Assembly (NCBI GenBank): GCA_030765055.1
Contig: CM060950.1
Coordinates: 20,772,903-20,836,902 of the forward strand
Direction: 5' to 3'
Length of the DNA: 64,000 nucleotides
Source: Mantis religiosa
Taxonomy: Eukaryota; Arthropoda; Insecta; Mantodea; Mantidae
The notes beneath the pieces were generated by a model that saw only the letters and a list, made by a program, of their open reading frames with translations, ran no database searches and had not been told where the DNA came from. A program made the translations under genes and the position numbers. Every line of letters starts with the position of its first letter. Within the stretch, counting starts at the first letter, position 1. Below are positions 23,285-36,904 of the stretch, piece after piece.

Positions 23285-24375
23285 CTTTGAATTTAAAATT
23301 CTCGTTATTATTGGAGGGCTACTCTTGGTATACACATTGACAATAGTTTGACTTGGGAGTCACATATAAGATATATATCAGCTATACTTTCTAGGGCAAT
23401 TTTGCTACTAAGAAATCTAAAGGTTTGTGTCCCAATCAACTACGTTAGAATTTCAGTTAATTGATGGAAATTAATCATATAGGCTAAGGTTTTTGATAGA
23501 TAAGGGTCAACATGAATAATTCAATGCCATGGCCGGGATTTGAACCACAGATCTCCTGGTTTCCGCCCAGTCGCACTAACCCTTTGAGCTACCATGGTCA
23601 ACGTGCCATCATGATATTAAATTCTCCATTTGACTCATATATTTCCCCGGTAGACCACTAGCTCTCGCATTCAAGATACACCGTTTGTGGCGACTTACTA
23701 TCGTAAGTACTTGAGTCCCAGGCTTCATCATTTAACTCTTTTTGTTTTAGTTAATTAATGGAAATTAATAATTTCTTCACACTAGCAGCATATAGTAAGT
23801 CGCTACAAACCTGTTTCTCGAATGACAGAGCCCCCAGTGGTTTACCGGGGAAATATACGAGTCAAATGGAGAATTTAATGTCGAGATGGCAAGTCTCCCA
23901 TGGTAGCTCAATGGGTTAGAGCGACTGGACGGAAACCAGCAGATCCGTGTTTCAAATCCCAGCCATGGTTATGAATTTTTCATGTTCACTCTGTCTACGT
24001 TAGAATTGTTTATTTTACCTTCTTTCAGAGTACTATCTCCTATGGAATTTTGGTGGGGGGATAGTGCACTCTTCACCGATATTCTGTTACTTCAAAAGAA
24101 GGTCGTTGGAATAATAACCGATTCAAATAGATATAAACATTGTAAACCCTTATTCATTATGCTCAAATATTTAAGAGTGATCAATCTCTATATTTATCAT
24201 GTATTACAGTGTACCAAATGTAATGCCTTAAAATACACATTGAGAGAGAACATTCATACTTATAATACAAGACATTGTATAAAACTGGATGTACGGTTTC
24301 AAAAATTGTCAAAAGTATTAAATAGTTATGAAATATTAGGCCTGAAATTGTACAAAAATTACTTCAAGATTTAAC
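23285..24375 (+). pseudogene. LINE reverse-transcriptase C-terminal region, split by FB-tRNA copy D
   Basis: The plus strand before the insertion reads LGIHIDNSLTWESHIRYISA and ILLLRNLKVCVPINYVRI. After the insertion the same frame continues VRIVYFTFFQSTISYGILVG. A frameshift follows, then LLLQKKVVGIITDSN, CKPLFIMLKYLRVINLYIYH, NTRH and EILGLKLYKNY. LG-x-x-ID-x-x-LTW-x-x-HI, the ISYGI block and the LQKK-x-(V/I)-RII-x-G block are typical of Jockey/CR1-type LINEs. Removing 23453-24007 restores the reading frame exactly. Confidence 0.75.
23453..23994. mobile_element. FB-tRNA element, copy D (longest)
   Basis: A 542-bp element flanked by a perfect 13-bp direct repeat CTACGTTAGAATT (23440-23452 and 23995-24007). 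Left minus-strand tRNA-like arm at about 23527-23600, right plus-strand arm at about 23897-23968 (box A TAGCTCAATGGG; box B region TTTCAAATCCC). The arms also match outside the tRNA part (ATTCTCCATTTGACTC / GAGTCAAATGGAGAAT). A second copy of the outer-end motif, TTAATTAATGGAAATTAATA, lies in the spacer at 23752-23771. Because it interrupts a recognisable LINE reading frame, both ends are certain. Confidence 0.8.
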
Positions 24376-24627
24376 TAAACTACAGTGAAATATATATATA
24401 TATATATTAGTGCTGCGTAATTTAATCGATTATTCGAAACTATTATTTGATTATTTTTTATTTTATATTAAAGATTGAAAACTTTTAATCGAGTTAATTA
24501 AAATTAATCTATTACAATAAATATAACTAGGAATATTGTACTTGGTATTGAGAAATCAAGATATTGCAATGTTAGGTGCTCTGCTCATACTTTACAATTG
24601 TCTCAATAAGGCGATTAAAAGTGCTTC
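24376..24627. other. Unassigned AT-rich spacer
   Basis: It contains a short (AT)n run at about 24390-24409. Nothing else is recognised. Confidence 0.4.
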
Positions 24628-24854
24628 GCGCGCCTCATTAGCGTAGATGGTAGGGTGTCTGTCTCACGTTCAAGAGGTTCCTAGTTCGAATCTCGGCGAG
24701 GTTGAGTTACCTGGATAAGTTTTCTTCCGGGGGTTTCCCTTATCCTGAAAAATGAATGTTGGGTAGCTCTAAGCTCTATGCACCCTGGGCTCATTTGAGC
24801 ATCATTTCATCCATTTAATTCATCGTCCTATATGATAACGTTGGAGAACGTAAA
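24628..24854 (+). repeat. SINE-I copy, no A-tail
   Basis: Head CGCCTCATTAGCGTAGATGG, box B TAGTTCGAATCTCGGCGAGG, body TTACCTGGATAAG, end CGTTGGAGAACGTAAAT. It abuts the truncated mariner M3 directly; no target duplication is visible. Either the SINE inserted into the mariner with loss of its 5' part, or a deletion joined them. Confidence 0.7.
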
Positions 24855-25325
24855 TGCTGAACAATTCTACAGGCATGTCCTGTAAACATTGTAAGTCCAT
24901 ATCAGGTGCAAAATGCCACATTTCCTTGAAGCAGGCTGGATGCTGCACCACGATAATCCGCGGCTGCATATTGCTAATGTTGTTGGTGAATATTTTGCAA
25001 AAATCAACGTGAAGTACATCCCCCACCTTCTCTAAACTCCGGAGTTAGCCCTATGTGACTTTTTTCTACTCCCTAACTTGAAGAACACCTTCGTGGGAGG
25101 CATTATACATCATCAGAAGCAGTGGTGAAGGCTGTGGAGCCGATTTTGAAGAATCTCTCAAAAATGGTTTCCAGCATATCTTTGAAGACTGGCAGAAATA
25201 CTGGGACAAGTGCATCACATTCAGGGGAGAATATTTTGAGAAGGACCATCAAAATTATGAGGGTGAGTAAAGGTACGTTGTGGAAAAAAAAACAATTATG
25301 ATCATTATTTATTGAACAGCCTTCG
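24855..25325 (+). mobile_element. mariner element M3, 5'-truncated
   Basis: The plus strand carries the C-terminal half of the same mariner transposase as M1 and M2: AEQFYRHVL, EAGWMLHHDNPRLHIANVVG, EYFAKINVKYIPHLL, then further degraded frames. It ends with the mariner right terminus TATTGAACAGCCTTCG, followed by TA (25326-25327). Stops and frameshifts are common. The N-terminal half and left terminus are missing. Confidence 0.8.
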
Positions 25326-25339
25326 TATATACTCAACCT

Positions 25340-26036
25340 TCAAATATTATTCCATTAACTGATATTGAATGGGAAATGAAACAAAAAATTTTTGTATATC
25401 TGAATATTTGTGATTTTCTGGGGGGAAGCAAATACGTCACAGCAAATGTTGTGCTACCTGCAATAACTTATCTAAGATTAAGTCTCAAAGTGGCTGATTC
25501 AGGCCCTCTATATGTGATCAGATACAAACTACTCTTGTCGGAGATTTAACAGAAAGAATTTATAACCCGACTAATTTATAAAAGTATGACGAACTTACAG
25601 CTCCTGATCCGAGAACCAAATCCTTGAACTGTCTTCCAAGAGGTACAAGAGAATTAGTATGGAAAAGACTTTCACAAAATTCTAAGGGTAAGCGCGAAAA
25701 CTACGACAGAATTAATTTTGAAGAACAGAAAACTGATTTTTAATTGCAATAACGATGTCGAGGAAATCGCCCCATTAGCACCACTTGCTACAGAAATTGT
25801 CATCTACGAGACTTTGGGTGAACTGGATGACGACTTCGCAAATCCCCTTCATTCTATTCAGTTGACAATTCTTTCATACATAGCGAAGAAATTACTTTGT
25901 GTACCAGCTACATCGGCTTCCTGTGAACGTGTGTTCAGTGATGCAGGAGATATTGTCACCAAACGAAGAGCAGCATTTAACTGAAAGCACGTGAATACAC
26001 TTACATGTTTAGAGCCATGGCTGAAACAACATGACT
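25340..26036 (+). pseudogene. hAT transposase C-terminal relic
   Basis: Fragments of reading frame on the plus strand end in LSYIAKKLLCVPATSASCER, VFSDAGDIVTKRRAAFN, a stop in place of a P/S codon, then KHVNTLTCLEPWLKQHD. PATSAS-x-ERVFS-x-AG-x-(I/V)-x-T-x-KR followed by HV-x-x-L is the hallmark dimerisation region of hAT transposases (Ac/hobo/ZBED type). Upstream frames are broken several times. It directly follows the mariner M3 end. Confidence 0.8.
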
Positions 26037-26260
26037 AGGTGAGTCTTCATGTAAAGTATTATTTGCATGTCAGTGTCACAAGTATTAATAGATATTTATA
26101 TAATAGTTACTAAATAATCACTAACAAAAATATTTTAGGTCTAATTCAGTACATATATAATGCATGTGCACTTGATGCAAACACAAATTTTGAATCTAAA
26201 TATTCAAAAGTTTGATAAATAATTCAATATACATGTATTAAAGTACTTTATATAATCCTT

Positions 26261-26486
26261 CCAATTAACTTGAGTTGGCAGCTGAGTAAAGATGTACACT
26301 AGATGAATTAGTCTGTTACCAATTCCGAAATAAAGCTGAAGATTATTTATACATATGGAGTCGTTGATACATGTACCAGCAATGGCTCCAAATGTATAAA
26401 ATCATCCTCTGTTTCCTTCCAGAATTGCTAACAGACTAATTCATTAAGTGTACATCTTTACCCAGCTGCCACGTCAAGTTAATTGG
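26261..26486. repeat. Long inverted repeat, MITE-like
   Basis: The left arm (from 26261, CCAATTAACTTGAGTTGGCA, GTAAAGATGTACAC, TGAATTAGTCTGTTA) and the right arm (to 26486, reversed CCAATTAACTTGACGTGGCA, same order) match over roughly 70 bp with few differences. The centre is about 80 bp. It could fold into a hairpin. No target duplication or coding sequence was found, so it is either a small non-autonomous DNA element or an ancient palindromic duplication. Confidence 0.7.
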
Positions 26487-26604
26487 ACTGTACACCTAAT
26501 TTTCGAACAGATAATATCTCAATTAAGAGATTGATTAATCGATTTAAATAACATGGTTAATAGATTAAAAATTTTGATCCATCTACAGCACTAACATATA
26601 TAAA

Positions 26605-27188
26605 GAGGCGTCCAGAATGTAAGTACTGTTAAATTTATCTCCGCTGCACCGCTGCGATCGCAGTTGCGCACAGGCGCGGTAGACGCTCTGTATCAAGGAG
26701 AAGAAACGCGCCATTGTGAGACCGCTGTCAGTCACGTCCGCTTTGTTGTGCTTGTTTACAATGTCGGTGTTGATTGGAAATTCCGCCGCTTGTGTAATTA
26801 AACCTGTGATTCGTTTTCTGAATGCTACGAAAGTAAAACCAATTGAAATTTATCGGCTGTCAAAAGGTGTTGTGTTTTTTCATGGCAACGCATGACCACA
26901 CACTGCAAATGCGACGAAAAACATCCTACAGGAATTTGGCTGGGACATGTTTGACCACAACCCGTACAAACCTGACCTCGCTCCTAGCGACTTTCATCTG
27001 TTTTTGCATCTCAAGTCTTTCCTTGGCAGTCAACACTTCAACAGTGACGTAGAGCTGAGAGAAGATGTTTCCAACTGGTCGAAGACACAGACAGAAAACT
27101 TCTATGAAGAAGGTACCTATACAAAAACTTGTGCCTCGCTATGACAAATGCCTGCAAAATTTCGGCAGTTATGTAGAAAAGTAGTTTA
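26605..27188 (+). mobile_element. mariner element M4, a second subfamily, deleted
   Basis: The left end is GGCGTCCAGAATGTAAGTAC. The plus strand opens with MSVLIGNSAACVIKPVIRFL, NATKVKPIEIYRL, then an internal deletion at about 26880. It resumes HTANATKNILQEFGWDMFDH, NPYKPDLAPSDFHLFLHLKS and FLGSQHFNSDVELREDV. P-Y-(S/K)-PDLAPSDFHLF is the second-Asp/third-Asp block of a mariner subfamily different from M1-M3. The first two catalytic Asp regions are lost. The 3' boundary runs into the satellite array at about 27188. Confidence 0.7.
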
Positions 27189-28392
27189 AGAGTTGTTCTC
27201 CTTTAGAACATATCGAATGTGTTAACTCGTATTCGCTGGGTTTTAATCATTAGATCACGTACACATTCACACTCTCATTTATACCCCGCCTTTAACTGCA
27301 ATGGTCGTATCGGCGGCCGTTCTCCTTTGGAACATATCGAAAGTGTTAACTCGTATTCGTTGTGTTTTAATCATTAGATCACGTACACATTCACACTCTC
27401 ATTTATACCCCGCCTTTAACTGCAATGGTCATATCGGCGGCCGTTCTCCTTTGGAACATATCGAAGGTGTTAACTCGTATTCGTTGGGTTTTAATCATTA
27501 GATCACGTACACATTCACAGTCTCATTTATACCCCGCCTTTAACTGCAATGGTCATATCGTCGGCCCTTCTCCTTTGGAACATATCGAAGGTGTTAACTC
27601 GTTTTCGTTGGGTTTTAATCATTAGATCACGTATACATTCACACTCCCATTTATGCCTTTAACTGCAATGGTCGTATCGGCGGCCGTTCTCCTTTGGAAC
27701 ATATCGAAGGTGTTAACTCGTATTCGTTGGGTTTTAATCATTAGATCACGTACACATTCACACTCTCATTTATACCCCGCCTTTAACTGCAATGGTCATA
27801 TCGGCGGCCGTTCTCCTTTGGAACATATCGAAGGTGTTAACTCGTTTTCGTTGGGTTTTAATCATTAGATCACGTACACATTCACACTCTCATTTATACC
27901 CCGCCTTTAACTGCAATATTCGTATCGGCGGCCGTTCTCCTTTGGAACATATGGAAGGTGTTAACTCGTATTCGTTGTGTTTTAATCATTAGATCACGTA
28001 CACATTCACACTCTCATTTATACCCCGCCTTTAACTGCAATGGTCATATCGGCGGCCGTTCTCCTTTGGAACATATCGAAGGTGTTAACTCGTATTCGTT
28101 GGGTTTTAATCATTAGATCACGTACACATTCACACTCTCATTTATACCCCGCCTTTAACTGCAATGGTCATATCGGCGGCCCTTCTCCTTTGGAACATAT
28201 CGAAGGTGTTAACTCGTTTTCGTTGGGTTTTAATCATTAGATCACGTATACATTCACACTTCCATTTATGCCTTTAACTGCAATGGTCATATCGGCGGCC
28301 GTTCTCCTTTGGAACATATCGAAGGTGTTAACTCGTATTCGTTGGGTTTTAATCATTAGATCACGTACGCATTCACATTCTCATTTATACTT
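27189..28392. repeat. 124-bp satellite array with higher-order structure
   Basis: About ten tandem units of 124 bp containing GGCGGCCGTTCTCCTTTGGA, CATATCGAAGGTGTTAACTC and CATTTATACCCCGCC. Two units are 119 bp because ACCCCGCC is replaced by a shorter join (ATTTATGCC). These two, and their neighbours with TCGTTTTCG and CGTATACATTC, are 615 bp apart (27668 and 28283), which indicates a five-unit higher-order repeat. A partial monomer occurs at 36.16 kb. Short ORFs starting MVISAAVLLWNIS are the repeat read in one frame and are not genes. Confidence 0.95.
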
Positions 28393-28394
28393 CC

Positions 28395-28530
28395 AGACTG
28401 CGGAAGATGAGGAATTATCTTGGTCGGAGAAGAATCGCCACCCCCACCACCGCGAATCGAACCCGGGATTACTAGTATGGCAGAGAAGTGCCCTACCGAC
28501 TGAGCTAGGGGACCAGCAGAAATATATTTA
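28395..28530 (-). repeat. SINE-III (tRNA-derived), minus strand
   Basis: The reverse complement starts GGTCCCCTAGCTCAGTCGGT (box A) and has box B CGGGTTCGATTCGCGG, then a roughly 50-bp body ending at the satellite array. The tRNA-like part is better preserved than in SINE-I, but it ends in a non-tRNA body, so it is a SINE and not a tRNA gene. Confidence 0.6.
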
Positions 28531-29107
28531 AGAATTGACTCTATGGTATTTTAGTAAATGTTCCTTTCTATTCTATATCAGAATATTTAGAATTTTGCTC
28601 ATGATGTAAATGAAACATGACAGAAATGTATACACTCTTTATATGGTTTCTTTACAGATTAATTATATAACCAATGCTGCACCTTAAAGAATTGCAATCC
28701 TGTACTTAAAGTTAATGTTTGTGATATTGTCTGTTGATTAATCAGTTAGCTCTTATATTATATAAATAATACTTTGTTGTTCTATATTATGTAAACATAT
28801 GGGTGTTTACTTATTTCGTGACATGGCATCTCTCTTGATTTCTGTATATATGACTTATATGTTACGATATGACATTTATCTTGATTTATGTATATCTGAT
28901 TTACTTTGACTTTATCTATTGCTGTAGCTTAATGGCAATGAAGTAAATTGAATTGAATTGAACGGTTGTGGTACTTAAGATGCTACATACCTTATTCACT
29001 GCATTGTTGTGTAAGCCATTGACGGAAAAATAAAAGCTTATTGGTCCTACAGAAGTTTTAATTTAATTTTCGGATATAGCATTTATCATCAGATAGCTCA
29101 AAGATCT
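28531..29107. other. Unassigned AT-rich DNA
   Basis: No coding or structural signal is recognised. An AATTG repeat of four units lies at about 28945-28966. Confidence 0.35.
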
Positions 29108-29815
29108 ACTTTATTGAACTTCACTGACAGTTGGAGATTGCAGTCATGTTCCGTCACTTGCAGGTGGAATTGCAATTCGAATGGCATACTACTGTATGCA
29201 CTTCTTTACCCACTATGCCACCGAAAGTCTGCTATGTCAGTGCCAAACAAACATCTCCTCTACAAACAAGTCCTGCATTCCGCCCTCACCTACGCCTGCC
29301 CAGTCTGGGCCACTGCTCCTAAAACCCACAAAAAGCCTACAAAATCGCTTCCTTCGTACTGCTGTCGATGCCGACTGGTATATTCCAAACATCTATATTC
29401 ACCGTGACCTTTCCTTTCCGCTCCTCGCTGACTAAATGCTCTCCCTATCTCAAAACTTTTTTGACACCCTTCGACATAATTTCAACGCCTTCATCCGCGG
29501 CCACGGGGAGTATGATATCGACCCCGGGGGGTGCTACAAGTAGCCCAGGCTCCTCCTACATCGGCCCTGAATACCTTCATCCCCTGGAAAATAAAAAAAT
29601 CTCCCAGATAACTTTTAAGCCTAATACCTCACTCTCCAACATTCAAATATACCAAAATTTCAAGCATCCAAACATTCCCCAACACAATGCCACCATCTTC
29701 ATTTCAACCCCCGTCATTCAACCAGTAAAGGACCTAGTCCTGGAATGGTATCCGTCGGAAGGCTCCACCACCTTAGGTGGGACCCCCTTCCAACGACAAT
29801 TACTCTGCTTGCTCT
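29108..29815 (+). pseudogene. LINE (Jockey-like) 3' portion
   Basis: Plus-strand frames read SVPNKHLLYKQVLHSALTYA, CPVWATAPKTH, then after a shift QNRFLRTAVDADWYIPNIYI and HRDLSFPLLAD. Further on are FDTLRHNFNAFIRGHGEYDI and DPGGCYK. The arrangement is that of the Jockey-type C-terminal region after the reverse transcriptase. The 3' part (29580-29815) is probably untranslated LINE tail; GGTGGGACCCCCTTCC there resembles the block after the Gypsy insertion at 48.83 kb. Harbinger H3 begins immediately after. Confidence 0.7.
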
Positions 29816-29817
29816 AA

Positions 29818-30360
29818 TGCCCGATTTCACCAACAGATGTTAAAATCGACGTTAACAAATGTACCGCAACAATTGTCACAAAGCTGTTAAATTTTTAGCA
29901 TTTCACCAAACTGTTTTATGAAAATGTTAACTTGTAACTATTACAGCTATAGAAGGCTATGGATGAGTTGTATTTTTTCTGAACGTACTGCGACGCGCTT
30001 TTGTTTTCATTTTCGTCTGCACACATCAGAAAAAATGGTGGATAAACGAAATCGTAAACAAAAGCCGTGAGACAAGTTTCCATGGAGAAAGAATTGTTAG
30101 TTGAACTGGTGAAGAAGTATAAGAATATCGTGGAAAATAAGAGGGCGGATGCGGTGAATGTAAAAGAGAAAGATGTCGCGGGGTAAATATTGGAAACGAA
30201 TTTAATTCAAATGCATGTGTCATTACTACAAGCAGCAAACAACTTCGACCGTATTACGGAAATTTAAAACGAGGAGCGAAGAAGGACAAGTTACTAGAAC
30301 GTTTCAAGACGGGAGGTGGACAATGTATTATCCACATAATTCAGTGAATTATAAAATTGT
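29818..30360 (+). mobile_element. PIF/Harbinger element H3, Myb-gene half only
   Basis: It starts after TAA (29815-29817) with TGCCCGATTTCACCAACAGA, the same terminus as H1 and H2. The plus strand encodes MVDKRNRKQKP, then MEKELLVELVKKYKNIVENK and RADAVNVKEKDVA, the Myb/SANT-like DNA-binding partner of Harbinger elements, followed by a stop. Downstream sequence matches the H2 interior (GTTTCAAGACGGGAGGTGGA). The transposase half and the right end are missing. Confidence 0.75.
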
Positions 30361-30439
30361 TATTATTATATATTAATTTGCCATAAACGTACATTCTCAA
30401 GATAAATAGTTCTATTTTCCAGATTCTAGACTGTCCTAC

Positions 30440-30690
30440 CGTAGGAGAAAGGCTTATCAGGAGCATATCATCCTGCCATACAGCGCCGAGATACCCGTCG
30501 ACACTTCTACCTTGAAAGAGACCGCGTGAAACGATAATTGAGTTGGAATGGACGTACAGGAAGTTTGTGGGATGTAATTTACCTACCCTGGCGATCCAGG
30601 AAAGCCCCGAGAAAGCCCATGGCTAAGGTAAGTCGACCACGGGAATCGAACTCGAACTTCCCGAGTGCGGGCCACAGACGAAAGAGGATA
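30440..30690 (-). repeat. SINE-II copy, 3'-truncated
   Basis: On the minus strand the head region near 30680 (GGCCCGCACTCGGGAAGTTC) and box B AGTTCGATTCC lead into GGGCTTTCTCGGGGCTTTCC, GTAGGTAAATTACATCC and CTTGCAGGGT-like blocks, ending near GCATATCATCCTGCCATACA (plus strand, 30463). The block order matches the copy at 12.8-14.7 kb without the minisatellite. Confidence 0.65.
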
Positions 30691-32640
30691 TGTAACTTGA
30701 TATACTGCCCAACGATCTCTTCTTCGTAAAGTGAACTTTAAAGCATGCATAACCCATTATATTATATCAACAATAATATAAGTTATTATTGTGATTATAA
30801 TTTGTTCACCGGGAGAATAACGAGACACGAACAAATCGCGGTCATGTCTGTTCGTAATGACAGAACTTAGTTATCGCTACATTTAATAGACGCTCTTACC
30901 ATTAAATGGTAATATTCATTTGATATTACTATAAATATCATGCAAGACATTAGTCACAGAAATTAATTGCTACTTACGTCATCTGTATCCTTCTAATCTA
31001 AACTGGAAACTGGTCTAAGCTCTAAACTCATAAATTTTGGATTTTTATGAAGTAAAAACCTTAGAAATTGTTTCATTAATGTGGAGAGATTATTGCACAA
31101 ATCTTCATTGTCCAATCGTAGAAAGACAACACGAATAGAGCAGAAAAAGCATTAAAATAATTTCAAATAGGAACAAATTCTTATATCTTTTATAACAGAC
31201 ACTGGGCCGCACCAGTTCCAACCGCCTTATGTGGCACCAACACATGAGTTGACAATCTGTTATTTATCTGTGGTGGATCCTCAATACATGACCGAACATA
31301 GATGGTAGGATCAGCGAATTTTAGCTTTCTTTGCAAAAATACATGAACATAGTCAAACTTTTAAAGCCAAAACCAAGATAGTGAAAGTCGTAGCACTTAG
31401 AAATGCTTTGCATACAATTTAAAATGTTAATTCATGAAAAGTACGCTATAGTGCTCATTAAGACACAAAAGTAATAACAGGTTTTATCCTTAATGCTATA
31501 ATACCGGGTATATAGTTACTGCAGACCACGACGTTTGCTCGTGCTAAGTACTGCACCCTCTCCTTCAAACCGAAGGTACTTTGGTAACCTCTAAATTAAC
31601 TCCCAATCAAAAAACCTAAATCACCTTTGTCCTACATGATTCAATATTAATCCTACCTGCGGTAAAACCCTAATAGGTGGGCACGCAGCAAAAACCTTCT
31701 GGCTGTATACAGTCAGTCAGCCAGCACGAGCGAGCGACGTTTGCTCATAAACCATTCCTAAGCAACTATAAACTTTTTGGAGGCGGATTGGCTGTTCTGT
31801 CAGTCATATCCGCAAATCACGAACTCAGGCACGAAGTATGCGTTACATGCAGGAAAACGTGAATTCTAATACCCTCCTTGTCAAATATCTCCACTATATT
31901 TCCAATTGGGTGGCCACTTATCACGAAGAACAAAAGAGAACTGAAACGCCCCTCACATTGAGAAAATCGCAATATAGGTCAATAGCTAATCACGTGCTTT
32001 AATGTATAGGGGCGGGAAATTCTAAGATATACAGACAGCGAAATGTTGCCAACATTATCATTATTATTACTATCATCATCATTAGTAGTAGTAGTATTAA
32101 TTATAATATAATTGTAATAATAAACAAAGCCTACTGCTCACTATTCCCATTACTATCGCTAGTTCGCTTTTTTCGACTATATCGGAGCGCCGCAGTTGGC
32201 AACTTGTTTTCGTGACGTCATTCCGTAACAACTTAACTCTGCGCACCTAATCTGCACTTTCACGGACTTCTTTCCGAATGTTCTTTATATTTCATGTTAT
32301 ATTTTGATTCATTTAAAACTTTTATGGGTTTGTGCCGGTTATTTTCTCTACTAATAAAGGAGTTCCAATGCAGAAAGACAGTATTGGTGTTAAGCCACGT
32401 TATGTTACTTCCATTCATGTGAGGGGAATATGACGAAAAGTTAAGTTTGCCAGTAGTAGAAATACATTTATTACAAATACAACATCTATGCACATTAAAT
32501 AAGAAGGAAAAAGTGTTAAGAAAAAACCCTTACATATTTCTGATATACAGATATTACAGTATCGCTTCTCTATCTCACTCTCTCTCTCTGCTTTACATAA
32601 ACACATCTACATGTTACGTGATACATTTTTTTTATTTTAA
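30691..32640. other. Unassigned DNA
   Basis: No gene recognised. Palindromic AT stretches occur at 30760-30795. A short TC-rich run and TATTTTTTTTATTTT occur at 32560-32640 beside the SINE-I copy. Confidence 0.3.
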
Positions 32641-32829
32641 TGTAACCAACGTCCTCCAACATTAAGCCATATCGGACGACGAATGAAATGGGTAAAATGT
32701 TGCTCCATTGAGTCCAGGGACCACGGAGCTTTAAGCTACCCGACATTCATCTTTCAGGATAAGGGAAAATCCCGGAGAAGACCTTATCCAGGTATCTCAT
32801 TCTGACCGACATTCGAACTCGGGACCTCC
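32641..32829 (-). repeat. SINE-I copy, head truncated
   Basis: The minus strand ends AATGTTGGAGGACGTTGG and includes TTACCTGGATAAGG-type body sequence (plus strand CCTTATCCAGGTATCTCATT) and box B GAGTTCGAATGTCGGTCAGA. The first 50 bp or so of the tRNA head are missing. Confidence 0.7.
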
Positions 32830-35068
<2,239 letters not shown>

Positions 35069-35079
35069 GTCTAAGTATT

Positions 35080-36155
35080 AAGTCAAAATAAAACCTTACA
35101 GCAAACAATGGTATGTGGAGATAGACTAACTATATAAGAAATGCAATGTCACTACACCGAAGGCTGTAAGTTTACACCAAGAAGCATAACCTGATTCAAG
35201 ACAGCCCAAAGTTTGGAGATATGCAGGAATCCATCAGCGAGTTAGAGAACAGGGAAGTTTCGCACATGTTAGGTGAGTAGATAGTCTGCACGTCTTGCAC
35301 CTGAGGAGTAGGATACGGTGTTGGAAGCAGCATAGCGTAAGGAACAGTACTTCTAAGGTGTGATGTCCTCCGAACTTCCGCCTTATAACATAACTACCTA
35401 AGAACAACACAAATTTCCTTCGGTATCACTTCGAGAATTCTACATCTTTATTTCCTTAAGTTTCTGAAACCACTTTTCACAAACATCTATTGGCTGGTAA
35501 TCTTCTTTTCTCTGTTTCTATTTTATGTATTTATGCATCGAGGTTCAGAACCGATATTTATAAATGGCTAATACAAGTATTACGATTGTTGCTTTGCAAA
35601 CTCCTGCATTACGCATGTAGTTCCTATTATTTTCAGGTGGGAATCCGTCACTTACCCTTAAAAGTTGCCTTGCCTATTCAGCCCAGTTTTAGTATTTTCT
35701 TTACATTTACAGTTATTTGGTTTTGTGTTCATATTCCCCACTTACTTGCTATGTCCCTGGTTTCTGTTCTGTTATCAAATGATGCTACGTAGTTTCGAGG
35801 TTCACATCCTCATCATCCCTACTACACTTTCTACTCAATTTATCAAATATTTCTTCCAATCATTTATACCCGCATTACTTTTACCTTGTCCACAAATTGT
35901 TGGGTTCCCGCATTTTACATTAGGTACTTTTACCAACCAAACAAAACGTGTTTTATTTGCACCAGTAGTATCGTCGTCTTTTTTTTTTTTTTTTTTTTTT
36001 TTGTTTTCAAATCCAGCGTCATATTTTTATCGATCACAGCACGCACCTAGTTTTACACCCTTTCGCTCTATCTTTTCTCTTTGATCGCCCTTAACTGCAA
36101 ACCTCGTTCTCATGACACATTCTTCTATTAATCCTTCATGTCTTTTTTTGTTCTG
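35080..36155. other. Unassigned DNA with a poly-T run
   Basis: A T run lies at about 35980-36002. If it is the tail of a minus-strand retrocopy, the body to its right is not recognisable. A 139-codon plus-strand ORF (35665-36084) crosses the T run and is Phe/Leu-rich; I treat it as chance. Confidence 0.3.
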
Positions 36156-36159
36156 AATC

Positions 36160-36250
36160 TCAACGATTACGAGTTAACAACTTCGATATAATCCAAAGAA
36201 GAACGGCCGCCGAAGTGACCATTGGAGATAAAGGTGGGGTATAAATGGAA
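36160..36250 (-). repeat. Dispersed monomer of the 124-bp satellite
   Basis: The reverse complement reads CCATTTATACCCCACCTTTA, then GGCGGCCGTTCTTCTTTGG and GTTGTTAACTCG, matching the 27.2-28.4 kb array unit with about 10-15 differences. It is an isolated, older copy about 8 kb from the array. Confidence 0.7.
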
Positions 36251-36904
36251 CAAAGAAGAAAAAATGCCACACGCATAACAATCGTATAGGTCCCATGAAA
36301 CTGGATTAAACTGAACAAAGGAGGTCCAATTCTATTACCTCTGTTGTTGGTATTATTGCACACAATGTATTTTCGATGACCTTGGATGACATATACAGGG
36401 AATTCATGCTAAAAGGAAACTATAAACTTGAATATATATGTTCTTTGGAAGACTTTCTCTCTGAGCCAGAAATATTTCTTTGTTTTATGTTATCTCAGTA
36501 TACACTATAGCTACTTTTGCTTTTCTCTTAATCATAAAAGAATTAAATATAAACTATATTTAAAAGTCAGTTTTACAATATGTTATAAAACCTTGTAAAT
36601 AATTACAGCTATTTCTCCTTGCTGAAACATTTTACTAGTGGTGCCATCTAGGAGCAGCCAGACGCGCAGTGCTTTTATTTGTTAATTCTAGTTTCTCTGA
36701 TGGTGAGGAAGGTCATCGGTTTAAAATAGCCAGCAAATGTATTACGTTCGTATGGCTCGCAATCCACCCTTCCTTAACCACCTAATTTTTAGTCTGCTCC
36801 AAATTTAAAATGACCGCTACAGAAATAGTTCTATTAGACATTCCTTTGTACATGCAAACAACGTGAAAAACGAGCCTGATGCACAATTAAATGTTTAAAA
36901 AGCG
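36251..36904. other. Unassigned DNA
   Basis: AT-rich, with no recognised features. Confidence 0.35.

Noticed and set aside
27301..28531. Several 66-87-codon ORFs beginning MVISAAVLLWNIS
   Set aside because: They are the satellite unit read in one frame, each ending at the same point of the unit.
35665..36084. 139-codon plus-strand ORF
   Set aside because: It runs through a T homopolymer as poly-Phe and has low-complexity composition with no recognisable motif.
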